From NCBI GenBank assembly GCA_043719475.1, contig JAYSTS010000023.1:1-8196 (forward strand): DNA of 8,196 bases, given 5' to 3'. This document shows positions 1 to 7,361 of this stretch, piece after piece. The translations under genes were made by a program, and so were the position numbers. Within the stretch, counting starts at the first letter, position 1; each line of letters opens with the position of its first letter. A model generated the notes under the pieces. The model did no database searches. It worked only from the letters and a program-made list of their open reading frames with translations, and had not been told where the DNA came from. Source of the stretch: SYFY01 sp043719475 (GTDB lineage Bacteria > Pseudomonadota > Gammaproteobacteria > Pseudomonadales > Azotimanducaceae).

Positions 1-1922
1 ATGTCGATCACAACGGGGGGAACCTCACGGTAACGCTTGCAACTTCTACTGGCGGCAACCTCACTGCGACCTCCGGTGGTGGTGTGACCATAGTCGGCAG
101 TGGCACCGGAAGCATCACGCTGACCGGTACCCTGGCGGCACTGAACACGTACCTCGATACCGCCAGCAACGTCCAGTACCTGCACAGTACCGCCCACACC
201 AACGGCAACAACGCCGACACCATCGCCGTGTCCGTTACCGACAACGGCAATACGGGTTCTGGCGGTGGTGGCAGCATCAGCCTCGGTAGTGTCAACGTTG
301 GCATCACTGCGGTGAACGATGAGCCAATGGGAACAGTCGTGATCAGCGGCATTATCGAAGAAGATCAGCTGCTCACCGTTGACACTTCGGGCATTGTCGA
401 CCATGACGGACTCGGTGCTTTCGAATACAGCTGGGAACGCAACGGTACGGCGATACCCGGCGCTACGAGCGTCCAGTACCTGACTACCGATGCGGATGTC
501 GGTACAGAGCTTCGCGCAGCGGTGACATGGCGTGACAATGACGGCACCGTCGAATCGCTTGTCAGCGGCAACGTCGGTCCGGTCATCAACCGCAATGACC
601 TACCTTCCGGCCTGCCGGTCATCACCGGAAGCCTGCAGGAGGGACAAACCCTTGGTGTTGACACATCAGCCATTACCGATGTGGATGGTATCGGGCAGAT
701 CAGCTACCAATGGCTGCGGGACGGGATCAACATTGCCGGCGCGGACGACGCATCCTATGTTCTGGATGATGTCGACGCCGGTGCCTTGATGAGCGTGCAG
801 GTCCGGTACATCGATGGGCACGGAAGCCTGGAAACGCTGAACTCCGCGGAAGTTGCCTTCTCCACGGTCAACGACACGCCGGTCGGCACACCGGTGATCA
901 CTGGCGAGCCACGTGTACGCGAGACCCTGTTTGCAGATACTTCAGCGATCACCGACCAGGATGGTCTCGGCACCTTTACCTATCAGTGGCAACGCAACGG
1001 CGAGGATATCGCCGGGGCCAACCGCTCCTTCCATGACATCACCCTTGAAGACGAAGGTGCAACGTTGCGTGTGCTGGTCCGTTATACCGACCAGCAAGGC
1101 TCAGCTGAAACGCTGATGAGCGCCGCCACAGAGACAGTGATGTTGCCACCCGATACAACCCGAGTGGCCGACGCGCCAATCACTGACATCATCACCGCGA
1201 AACCGGACCAACCCACTGACTTCATCCCTGACGAAGCGAACGAAGATGGGCTGGACGAGTCGGAAGACACCAGCGGAACAGCGGCGGACAACACGTCGAC
1301 GCTGACGACCGAGGACGATGCCGAGGTGGCGCCACAACCCATAGCGCCGCAGCTGGGAACCCCGACACTCGGCAAGCTGATCGACCCGGATCGTGAGGTC
1401 GACGCTGTCCTGCAGCGGCAGATCCAGACAGGTGCAGGTGATGGTGTGCGCTTGTCGGCCGGCGCACTGACCCTGCTACGGGACGCGCTGCTGCAGCCAG
1501 GTCAGGTCACGCTGGACGAGATCACTTCGCTGCTGGATCAACTGGACAACGATACCGATCGCGCCGAAAGCACGGAGATCATCCGTCAGGCTATCAGCGA
1601 TGCCATGGAAGACAACCAGGATCGTGCCGAACTGTGGGCCGACGTCTCCGGCGGTATCAGCCTGAGCCTCGCCGTTGGTGTGGTTCAGTGGGCATTGCGC
1701 AGTGGTGCCCTGGCTTTGTCCTTTGCATCGACCGTACCGATGTGGCGATTCATTGATCCGTTGCCGGTGTATGCCAACTCGCATCGAGCCGCCGGACAGG
1801 ACCGGCTCCACAAGCAACCGCAAGAACAAGCCGCGGATGACAATCCCGCAGTCGGGACGACGACTCCACCTGCCGAGGATGTGGTGGAGAATTTCTTCGA
1901 CCGGAACAACGTTCAATCATGA
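1..1922 (+). CDS. Giant Ig-like/cadherin-like repeat envelope protein, C-terminal part (5' end outside window)
   Basis: The frame is open from the first complete codon at position 3, so this is the last ~640 residues of a longer protein. An adhesin-type repeat ending in a 'VGITAVNDEP' boundary (to ~326) comes first. Three Ig-like repeats of ~92 residues follow, each with D-x-D-G-(L/I)-G, Y-x-W and G-x-x-I-x-G-A motifs (~336-1140). Next are a D/E/T-rich linker (~1150-1340), a predicted helical stretch (~1370-1640) and a hydrophobic module (1650-1773) with W-A-L-R-S-G and W-R-F-I-D-P-L-P-V, then a ~48-residue polar tail. Such repeats are typical of very large secreted or surface-attached proteins of proteobacteria. 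The C-terminal hydrophobic module recalls one I know from such giant proteins and probably sits in the inner membrane (inference). No RTX nonapeptides are seen in this part. The stop overlaps the start of the c-di-GMP gene. An adhesion or matrix role is likely but unproven. Confidence 0.85.
   Translation, partial: VDHNGGNLTVTLATSTGGNLTATSGGGVTIVGSGTGSITLTGTLAALNTYLDTASNVQYLHSTAHTNGNNADTIAVSVTDNGNTGSGGGGSISLGSVNVGITAVNDEPMGTVVISGIIEEDQLLTVDTSGIVDHDGLGAFEYSWERNGTAIPGATSVQYLTTDADVGTELRAAVTWRDNDGTVESLVSGNVGPVINRNDLPSGLPVITGSLQEGQTLGVDTSAITDVDGIGQISYQWLRDGINIAGADDASYVLDDVDAGALMSVQVRYIDGHGSLETLNSAEVAFSTVNDTPVGTPVITGEPRVRETLFADTSAITDQDGLGTFTYQWQRNGEDIAGANRSFHDITLEDEGATLRVLVRYTDQQGSAETLMSAATETVMLPPDTTRVADAPITDIITAKPDQPTDFIPDEANEDGLDESEDTSGTAADNTSTLTTEDDAEVAPQPIAPQLGTPTLGKLIDPDREVDAVLQRQIQTGAGDGVRLSAGALTLLRDALLQPGQVTLDEITSLLDQLDNDTDRAESTEIIRQAISDAMEDNQDRAELWADVSGGISLSLAVGVVQWALRSGALALSFASTVPMWRFIDPLPVYANSHRAAGQDRLHKQPQEQAADDNPAVGTTTPPAEDVVENFFDRNNVQS
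336..1140 (+). repeat. Three tandem Ig-like protein repeats (~92-93 codons each)
   Basis: The repeats begin at V-I-S-G (339), V-I-T-G (618) and V-I-T-G (894), giving periods of 279 and 276 bases. Each carries an L-x-x-D-T-S-x-I-x-D-x-D-G-x-G core, then a Y-x-W-x-R-(N/D)-G strand, an I-x-G-A turn and a (T/R)-(W/Y)-x-D-x-x-G-x-x-E-(S/T)-L end. The repeats are diverged at DNA level, so they look like old domain duplications, not recent copies. Confidence 0.85.
1650..1773 (+). other. C-terminal hydrophobic/membrane module of the repeat protein
   Basis: About 41 codons encode a Gly/Leu/Val/Ala-rich segment: G-G-I-S-L-S-L-A-V-G-V-V-Q-W-A-L, a single Arg, a second hydrophobic stretch (A-L-A-L-S-F-A), and then P-M-W-R-F-I-D-P-L-P-V. 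It could span a membrane once or form a hairpin. The W...DPLPV signature resembles the C-terminal ends of some other giant bacterial repeat proteins as I recall them. That family link is from memory. Confidence 0.55.
1919..1922 (+). promoter_or_regulatory. ATGA stop/start overlap coupling repeat protein to c-di-GMP gene
   Basis: The TGA stop at 1920-1922 overlaps the ATG start at 1919-1921. No convincing Shine-Dalgarno lies at normal spacing before this ATG (only GGAAC-like sequence). Translation of the second gene probably depends on ribosomes finishing the first. Confidence 0.8.
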
Positions 1923-4900
1923 GTGCACCCGCCCTGACACTGTTGCGCTCGCCGGTCATTCGCATGAGCCTGGCCCTGGTCATGTTCAGCTGCGGCCTTC
2001 TATTGCTCAGTGATCTTCTCGGCTTTTTCCCCAATCAGCAGCAGGCACTGCTGGAAGCCCGTAAATCCATTGCCGAGACACTGGCCGTGCAGAGCGTGTC
2101 GGCCATCGAACACGGTCTGGAATCCACCGTTGATCCACTCTTCGAGTCCATCCAGAGCCGTGACCGGAGCATGCGTTCGATCGCGCTGCGTCGGGTGGAC
2201 GGAACACTGGTGGCTGAGGCCGGTGGTCATGCCGATTACTGGACACTGGACACAGCCGATACGTCAACCGAGACACAGGTCCGTGTTCCCATCCATCAAC
2301 GTACCGGCCTCTGGGGTTCGCTGGAGATCGTCTTCAAGCCGCTGGTGGTGCAAACCGGTTCTGCCGGCGTGCCACCTTCGGTTTACACCGTGCTCGGATT
2401 TTTTGCGCTGGCGGCATTCGTCGCCTTCGTGGCATTCCTGCGCCGGGCACTGAGTGAGCTGGACCCCAACGCGGTCATTCCGCAACGTGTACGAAGTGCG
2501 TTCGATGCCCTGTCTGAAGGCCTGGTCATTCTCGATACGGACGAGCGGATCATGATGGCGAATATCGCATTCGCCAACCGTCTGGACAGATCTGCGGAAT
2601 CCCTGGTCGGGCAGACCCTGTCGTCGCTCGGCTGGCAATCCGCACTCGAACCGGACAGCAGATTCCACCTTCCGTGGATGGATGCACTCTCTGGCCTGGA
2701 ACAGACCGAACCGGAACAGCTGCGCATCGAAACTGCTGGTAAACAGATCCGCAAACTCGCGGTCACCGCCGTCGGTGTGACCGCACCGGATGGATCGATA
2801 CGTGGTGCGATGGTGAGCTTCAGCGACCTCACCGATGTCGAACGGGCCAACTCCGAACTCAAACGCACCCTGCAACAACTCGAGACCATGCAGCGGGACA
2901 TGGCAAGGCAGAATCAGGAGCTGCTGGTGCTCGCCACGCGTGATCCGTTAACGGGGGTGTTGAACCGGCGTGCGCTGTTTGAAGCCTTCGACAATCTGCT
3001 CGGTGGATTGAAGCAGGATGCCCGGGAACTCTGCTGCATCATGATCGACATCGACAAGTTCAAGGCGATCAACGACCGATATGGTCACGGCGTCGGTGAC
3101 AAGGTCATCAAAACCGTTGCGGCGATCCTGACCGATACCGCACGCGCAACCGACCTGGTTGGCCGATACGGCGGTGAAGAGTTCTGCGTTCTTCTCCCGG
3201 AGACGTCCCTGGCCCAGGCACGGGACGTGGCTGAACGCATTCGCCTGGCGATCCAGAACGGCAATCAGCAGCGTGCCAGTCTGCCGATGCAGGTTACCGC
3301 CAGCCTCGGTGTCTCCACGACCGCCAGTGGCATCCATGAAGCGCTTGAACTCTGCAACCAGGCGGACCGGGCACTTTACATGGCCAAGGAAAGTGGACGT
3401 AACAAGGTCGTGACAACCCTCGAGATGGGACTGGAGATGGGCCAGGCCACGCCGCAGACTGAATCAACCATCACCGCGTCGGAATCCGCCCGTCAAGTGG
3501 CAGCACCCACCAGCACCCACCGCGAACCTGATCCGGCGTTACTGGCGCGTATAAACGAACTGGAACGGGCATTGACGGACAGCGAGCGCGCGCGCGCCGG
3601 CGCGATCCACCTGACCGCGGATCCGTCCGTAACGTCCTGGAGTGTGTTGCATGACCGTCTTGAATTTGCCCTGCGCACCGCCCGGCGCAAACATGGGCAG
3701 GGTGGTGTGATCGCCATGGCGACCGATAACCTGGGTGAGATCATCGCCGCCTACGGACAGTCCTGCGCCACGCGTCTGCTCGATGCCATCAGCACCCGGA
3801 TTGGCGAGAAACTCCGGGACTCGGACTCGGTCGCCGTACTCAATACCGATGATCCGGGCACCATACTCGTTCGCCAGGGACAGGATGAACTCGTGCTCGT
3901 TTTGCCCGAACTGCAGGACGCCGTCGATGCATCACGCGTAGTGCAGCGGATCGTCGCGACACTGACGGATCCTTTTGTCATCGACGGTATCGAGCTGTTC
4001 GCTTCGCCACGTTTCGGTGTGGCCATTTTTCCTGTCGATGGGGATGACGCGACGACGCTGCTGTCGCACGCCAACGCCGCGCTGCGGGTAGCCAGCCAGC
4101 GTAGCCGGGGGCAGAACTACCGCTTCTACTCCGACGATCTCAACAAGCGCGCCCACGAACACCTGCAGATTGAGGCAGAGCTGCGACATGCAGTCGAACG
4201 CAGCGAATTTGTCATGCACTACCAGCCGCGCATCAATGTGATGTCCGGACGGATCAGCGGCATGGAAGCACTGATCCGCTGGCAGCATCCACGGCTGGGT
4301 CTGGTCTATCCCGACCGCTTCATTCCGCTGGCCGAACGTACCGGGCTGATCGGCGCCATCGGCAACTGGGTGATCGAAGCCGTCTGCCGCCAGTTGCGTC
4401 TGTGGAACAGCGAGGGCGTGGAAGACCTGGAAGTAGCCATCAACATCTCGCCGTTGCAACTGGACGACGAAGCCTTTGCGCACTTCCTGAAGTCGCAGGT
4501 GCTGGCCCAAGGTATTTCCCCTCGGAGAATAGAGCTGGAAATCACCGAGTCGGTAGTCATCGGCAACGTCGAGAAGGTGGTCGCCCTGTTGCAAGACCTT
4601 CATGCCGCCGGGTTCAACTCGGCACTCGACGACTTTGGTACCGGTTATGCGTCCATGAGCTATCTGCGCAATCTGCCAGTCAACCGGATCAAGATCGATC
4701 GATCATTCCTCGCCGGGATCGATGGCAATGTGGCCGACTACGCCATCGTTGCCTCACTGATCGAACTCGGACACTCACTGGAGAAGCGGGTGGTCGCCGA
4801 AGGCGTCGAGACCGAAGAACAGTGGCTGGCCTTGCGTGAGCTGGGTTGTGACGAAGCCCAGGGCTACTTTCTCAGCCGACCGGTGGATGCACTCGCCGCC

Positions 4901-5059
4901 AGAGAACTGCTCAGGCAGGGTTCTCCCCTGCGCCGCAAACTGCATCTGATCCAGGGCAATAACACACCCGGTATCGGTACGTCACAAAGGACCGTGATCC
5001 GCGGTGTGCTCAATCACTCCGGCAGGCATGACGCGACCGGTCGAAGATCCCAATCGTGA
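1919..5059 (+). CDS. Membrane-bound PAS-GGDEF-GGDEF(degenerate)-EAL c-di-GMP synthase/phosphodiesterase
   Basis: This 1046-residue protein makes and/or hydrolyses cyclic di-GMP at the inner membrane. A first helix (~12-34), a ~115-residue periplasmic region and a second helix (~155-174) precede a PAS domain (~192-305) and a short coiled coil (~303-335). GGDEF domain 1 (~336-500) starts at T-R-D-P-L-T-G, has GGEEF at 418-422 and an I-site R-A-T-D at 409-412, so it should be an active, feedback-inhibited diguanylate cyclase. A second GGDEF-like domain (~570-725) has GQDEL at 654-658 and is probably catalytically dead. The EAL domain (~745-995) keeps E783-A-L, N842, E877, D904-D905, K925, E961 and Q981, which predicts an active phosphodiesterase. 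A ~50-residue basic tail follows. The ATG is chosen because it overlaps the upstream stop and directly precedes the first helix. Net activity, and the signal sensed by the periplasmic and PAS parts, cannot be read from sequence. Confidence 0.93.
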   Translation: MSAPALTLLRSPVIRMSLALVMFSCGLLLLSDLLGFFPNQQQALLEARKSIAETLAVQSVSAIEHGLESTVDPLFESIQSRDRSMRSIALRRVDGTLVAEAGGHADYWTLDTADTSTETQVRVPIHQRTGLWGSLEIVFKPLVVQTGSAGVPPSVYTVLGFFALAAFVAFVAFLRRALSELDPNAVIPQRVRSAFDALSEGLVILDTDERIMMANIAFANRLDRSAESLVGQTLSSLGWQSALEPDSRFHLPWMDALSGLEQTEPEQLRIETAGKQIRKLAVTAVGVTAPDGSIRGAMVSFSDLTDVERANSELKRTLQQLETMQRDMARQNQELLVLATRDPLTGVLNRRALFEAFDNLLGGLKQDARELCCIMIDIDKFKAINDRYGHGVGDKVIKTVAAILTDTARATDLVGRYGGEEFCVLLPETSLAQARDVAERIRLAIQNGNQQRASLPMQVTASLGVSTTASGIHEALELCNQADRALYMAKESGRNKVVTTLEMGLEMGQATPQTESTITASESARQVAAPTSTHREPDPALLARINELERALTDSERARAGAIHLTADPSVTSWSVLHDRLEFALRTARRKHGQGGVIAMATDNLGEIIAAYGQSCATRLLDAISTRIGEKLRDSDSVAVLNTDDPGTILVRQGQDELVLVLPELQDAVDASRVVQRIVATLTDPFVIDGIELFASPRFGVAIFPVDGDDATTLLSHANAALRVASQRSRGQNYRFYSDDLNKRAHEHLQIEAELRHAVERSEFVMHYQPRINVMSGRISGMEALIRWQHPRLGLVYPDRFIPLAERTGLIGAIGNWVIEAVCRQLRLWNSEGVEDLEVAINISPLQLDDEAFAHFLKSQVLAQGISPRRIELEITESVVIGNVEKVVALLQDLHAAGFNSALDDFGTGYASMSYLRNLPVNRIKIDRSFLAGIDGNVADYAIVASLIELGHSLEKRVVAEGVETEEQWLALRELGCDEAQGYFLSRPVDALAARELLRQGSPLRRKLHLIQGNNTPGIGTSQRTVIRGVLNHSGRHDATGRRSQS

Positions 5060-5071
5060 TGTGAGAGCCGG

Positions 5072-5300
5072 TCAATCACCTTCTCTCGCCTGCATATGCA
5101 GCGACGACTCCAGTTCCGGAAGCCGCGTGGAGGCTATCGTAGCCATGAAAAGCATGCCGGCGGCCACCCACCCTTACCCGGACAAACCGGCAAACTGATA
5201 CATCAATCCGGACAGCACCGTGCCAAGAGGACACAGGAGGGTAGAAGTTATAGACGCCACCTCCCTGACTTGAGGGAAGCCAATATCGCGCGACACTGAC
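5072..5300 (-). pseudogene. Decayed C-terminal fragment of an MFS-type transporter
   Basis: On the minus strand one frame reads L-G-T-V-L-S-G-L-M-Y-Q-F-A-G-L-S-G, then an in-frame TAA (plus-strand 5174-5176). It continues without a shift as G-W-V-A-A-G-M-L-F-M-A-T-I-A and R-L-P-E-L-E, ending at a TGA (5072-5074). The (L-G-T-V)-L-S-G-L-x-Y-Q motif, followed by a final hydrophobic helix and a short charged tail, is what I expect at the C-terminus of major facilitator transporters. Upstream, S-R-D-I-G-F-P-Q-V-R-E-V-A-S-I-T-S is in frame, but the rest of a ~400-residue transporter cannot fit or be recognised. It is therefore truncated and stopped. It converges on the c-di-GMP gene with only 12 bases between the stops. 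The TAA could in principle be a sequencing error, but truncation would remain. Confidence 0.5.
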
Positions 5301-5750
5301 GGGATTGACTGGACAACTGGAGAACGTGCGGAAAAACTTTGGGGGCGCTGCGCTCCAGGATCTTCGTATCCGGCGCTCTGACGCGATGGAATCCGTCTGG
5401 ATGGCGCGGACGCTGACCGCCAGACAGTGGCTGAGCGTATTGGATTGCATCCATAACGAGCGAACCAGCGGATCGACCTTATGGGGATCGCCGGTACGGT
5501 GCACAGGATCCCGAAGGGTTCCACTGGATATTTGCGCTGCAGCGGTAGCTGGACGATATCGCAAGCTGCCTCGTTGGTCGCCGGCATCATCGAAGTAGGG
5601 GCGTTCCCTGGTTATATGTTTACCGGCGTTGAACGCCCGTTCAGCCGGTTTGCACAAGGGGTACTGTCAATCTGCGCATGTACACACTCGGCGGAGCCTG
5701 GTGGTGGACGTGCAGGTACACGACCACTGGAACAGGCGTCACCACCACCT

Positions 5751-5834
5751 CCTGGTGTGCACCAGGGAATTCGGCATTGCAGTGCCGAGGTGGCATGAGT
5801 TGTTGCCGCACTTCAGATCTGCTGACGGCTGAAG
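5751..5834. repeat. Cluster of three short dyads upstream of the MBL-fold gene
   Basis: Three inverted repeats lie close together. CCTGGTG/CACCAGG is at 5751-5766 with a 2-base centre, TCGGCA/TGCCGA at 5771-5788 with a 6-base loop, and CTTCAG/CTGAAG at 5811-5834 with a 12-base loop. A longer-range GGTGGTGG (5700-5707)/CCACCACC (5742-5749) pair sits just before them. None has a T-tract, so they are not textbook intrinsic terminators. Operator sites or an RNA leader structure are possible, and chance is not excluded. Confidence 0.35.
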
Positions 5835-5867
5835 GTTTGCACTGGCGGCTGTTGAGTGATGAACTAC

Positions 5868-5874
5868 AGAAGGA
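5868..5874 (+). promoter_or_regulatory. Possible Shine-Dalgarno AGAAGGA, ambiguous start
   Basis: AGAAGGA lies 10 bases before an in-frame TTG (5885) but 34 bases before the ATG at 5909. With the TTG start the protein would gain eight hydrophobic residues ahead of the signal peptide. The ATG gives a cleaner signal peptide, so the role of this site is unclear. Confidence 0.25.
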
Positions 5875-5908
5875 TTCAGGACGTTTGATTCTGGTCGGCT
5901 TGATCTTG

Positions 5909-6862
5909 ATGACTCGAAGAAACAGCTCGAAGGTGAGGGTTCGAATAGCGGCGCTCATGATCGGCTTCGGCATGATGCTCAGCACCGCGGAAACGCTGGC
6001 GAAGATGAACACCGCCAGCGTGTCGACGCGCCTTGTGCTGCTTGGCACTGCGGGAGGGCCGACACCCAAGGCGAAGAGCGCTGCGCCCGCACAGGCCGTG
6101 GTGATCGGTGATCGAATCTACCTGATTGACTGTGGTGACGGCGTGGTGCGGCAACTCGCTCTGGCGAAGCTGTCGGTCCGCCAGTTGCGCTCGGTGTTCA
6201 TCACCCATCAACACTCGGACCACAACGCCGGATACGGCCCGCTGTTCCTGCTCGGATGGGCCGCGGGCCTCTCGACCGCCGTTGATGTTTACGGCCCACC
6301 ACCACTCACCGCGATGACGGACGATTTGCTGAAGGCGTATCACTACGACATCGAACTGCGCATGGCGGATGAAGGACGTGCGCCGCTGGCGCCACTTATT
6401 CGACCACACGAAATCACGGACAACGGTCTGGTTTATGTTGATGACCGCGTGCGGGTCACGGCAGCCCTCAACGACCACCCGCCGATACGGCACTCATTCG
6501 CATTCCGGTTCGATTCGGCGGATCGATCCATCGTTATTTCCGGCGATACACGTTACTCCGCGAATGTCGTGAAACTTGCGAAGGGTGCTGACGTGCTGGT
6601 ACATGAAGTCGTGTCACGAACGTACTGGGAACGGCCTGATGCGCCGCAGCCTGCCGCGGTCATCCGCCACATTCTGGCCAGTCATACCGATGCCCCGGAT
6701 GTGGGTCGCGTCGCCGCAGAAGCGGGTGTTGGTACATTGGTGTTATCGCACTTCGTACCGACCGAAGGGCCGGATTCTCCCACGGAGGAAGCCTGGATCA
6801 CTGCGGTGCGGCCATACTTCAGCGGCCGGATCATCGTTGGCCGTGATCTGATGGAAATATGA
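5909..6862 (+). CDS. Exported metallo-beta-lactamase-fold hydrolase (RNase Z/AtsA-like)
   Basis: A 317-residue binuclear-metal hydrolase. Residues 1-31 form a signal peptide: basic M-T-R-R...K-V-R-V-R, a hydrophobic core A-A-L-M-I-G-F-G-M-M-L, and a T-L-A cleavage site near 31. The mature protein therefore acts in the periplasm or outside. The MBL fold follows: a L-L-G-T-A-G-G-P strand (~41-48), L-I-D-C-G-D-G (72-78), the metal-binding H100-x-H102-x-D104-H105, S-G-D213-T, H232-E and S-H281-F near the end. Further ligands such as H259 are possible. An L-G-T-x-G start, SGDT and a late S-H-F are typical of the Lactamase_B_2/RNase Z-like branch, which includes secreted arylsulfatases of the AtsA type. 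The substrate cannot be inferred. The frame is open back to 5678, but the upstream product (Trp/Thr/Cys-rich) is not protein-like, so I start at 5909. It stands alone between degraded stretches. Confidence 0.88.
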   Translation: MTRRNSSKVRVRIAALMIGFGMMLSTAETLAKMNTASVSTRLVLLGTAGGPTPKAKSAAPAQAVVIGDRIYLIDCGDGVVRQLALAKLSVRQLRSVFITHQHSDHNAGYGPLFLLGWAAGLSTAVDVYGPPPLTAMTDDLLKAYHYDIELRMADEGRAPLAPLIRPHEITDNGLVYVDDRVRVTAALNDHPPIRHSFAFRFDSADRSIVISGDTRYSANVVKLAKGADVLVHEVVSRTYWERPDAPQPAAVIRHILASHTDAPDVGRVAAEAGVGTLVLSHFVPTEGPDSPTEEAWITAVRPYFSGRIIVGRDLMEI

Positions 6863-6986
6863 GGCATCCCCGGACAGGAGTGGGGGCAGGAGGTGACACC
6901 CCGCGGTCCGGTACCCAAAAACCGCAGCGAATGGTGGATATGGAGGTTGCTCCACACCGGGCGGCTGGCTTCCGCAAGTACCGCTA

Positions 6987-7202
6987 CTACTGAACCCTCT
7001 CGTTGGCCTGCTCATGCACCGCCCACTTCTCGACGATGCGGCCTCAGTCCTGCACTGCACATTCGATGTTCTCTGCTGTCGAATGCAGGCCGCGTATGAG
7101 CATCTGGAACAGCGGGAAGAAGGCGGTCGAAATGTCGCTGCGCTGCCACTACATCAACATGTCCGATGTCGCCAGCCGGTCCGCGTCGTCTGGGTAGCGT
7201 GA
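6987..7202 (-). pseudogene. Possible NTF2/SnoaL-like protein remnant
   Basis: One minus-strand frame reads D-D-A-D-R-L-A-T-S-D-M-L-M, a TAG (7149-7151), then 34 codons including F-F-P-L-F-Q-M-L-I-R-G-L-H, a TGA (7044-7046), and finally G-R-I-V-E-K-W-A-V-H-E-Q before a TAG at 6987-6989. The closing (D/N)-G-(R/K)-I-V-E-(K/H)-W pattern is characteristic of SnoaL-like/NTF2-fold small proteins. F-x-P-x-F...I...L fits an earlier part of that fold. The usual ~40 residues between these two parts are missing, so an internal deletion plus two stops is implied. The match rests on short motifs only. Confidence 0.3.
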
Positions 7203-7361
7203 ACATCAGCGTGTTCGAATCGGCAATTCTGTGAACCGTGTACGGCCGATTTTTCTTACAGGTGCTGGTCCAGACACCTGAGCGCAACGAACTCGTCGCA
7301 GCAAAGTCTGCGAGTCGCGGCACATTGCCTCCTCCGATGTAGACGCCTCCAGCCCAGTGCG

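Larger units (their letters stand above)
5301..5908. other. ~600 bases with no supportable gene; probable decayed sequence
   Basis: Open frames exist on both strands (for example minus 5076-5657 and plus 5305-5598). Their products are Arg/Ser/Pro-rich, show no domain I recognise and lack convincing starts. The left part may be the ruined body of the MFS gene. The last ~150 bases hold small inverted repeats and the likely upstream region of the hydrolase gene. I see no tRNA, insertion sequence ends or CRISPR repeats here. Confidence 0.5.

Noticed and set aside
3932..4603. Minus-strand open frame of 223 codons inside the GGDEF/EAL gene
   Set aside because: It lies opposite a gene with clear conserved domains, its product has no recognisable motif, and its length is explained by the codon bias of the real gene.
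5060..5090. GAGAG...CTCTC inverted repeat after the c-di-GMP gene as a terminator
   Set aside because: Only five base pairs, no T-tract, and it overlaps the transporter remnant.
5076..5657. Minus-strand open frame of 193 codons in the gap after the c-di-GMP gene
   Set aside because: It runs in a different frame from the transporter-like peptide, and its product is Arg/Ser/Pro-rich without any domain. It is more likely chance.
5837..5865. TTGCAC-17 bases-TGAACT as a sigma-70 promoter for the hydrolase
   Set aside because: The -10 matches only three of six consensus bases, too weak to list.
5678..5908. N-terminal extension of the MBL hydrolase to an ATG at 5678
   Set aside because: The extra 77 residues are Thr/Trp/Cys-rich and not protein-like, and they would bury a good signal peptide.
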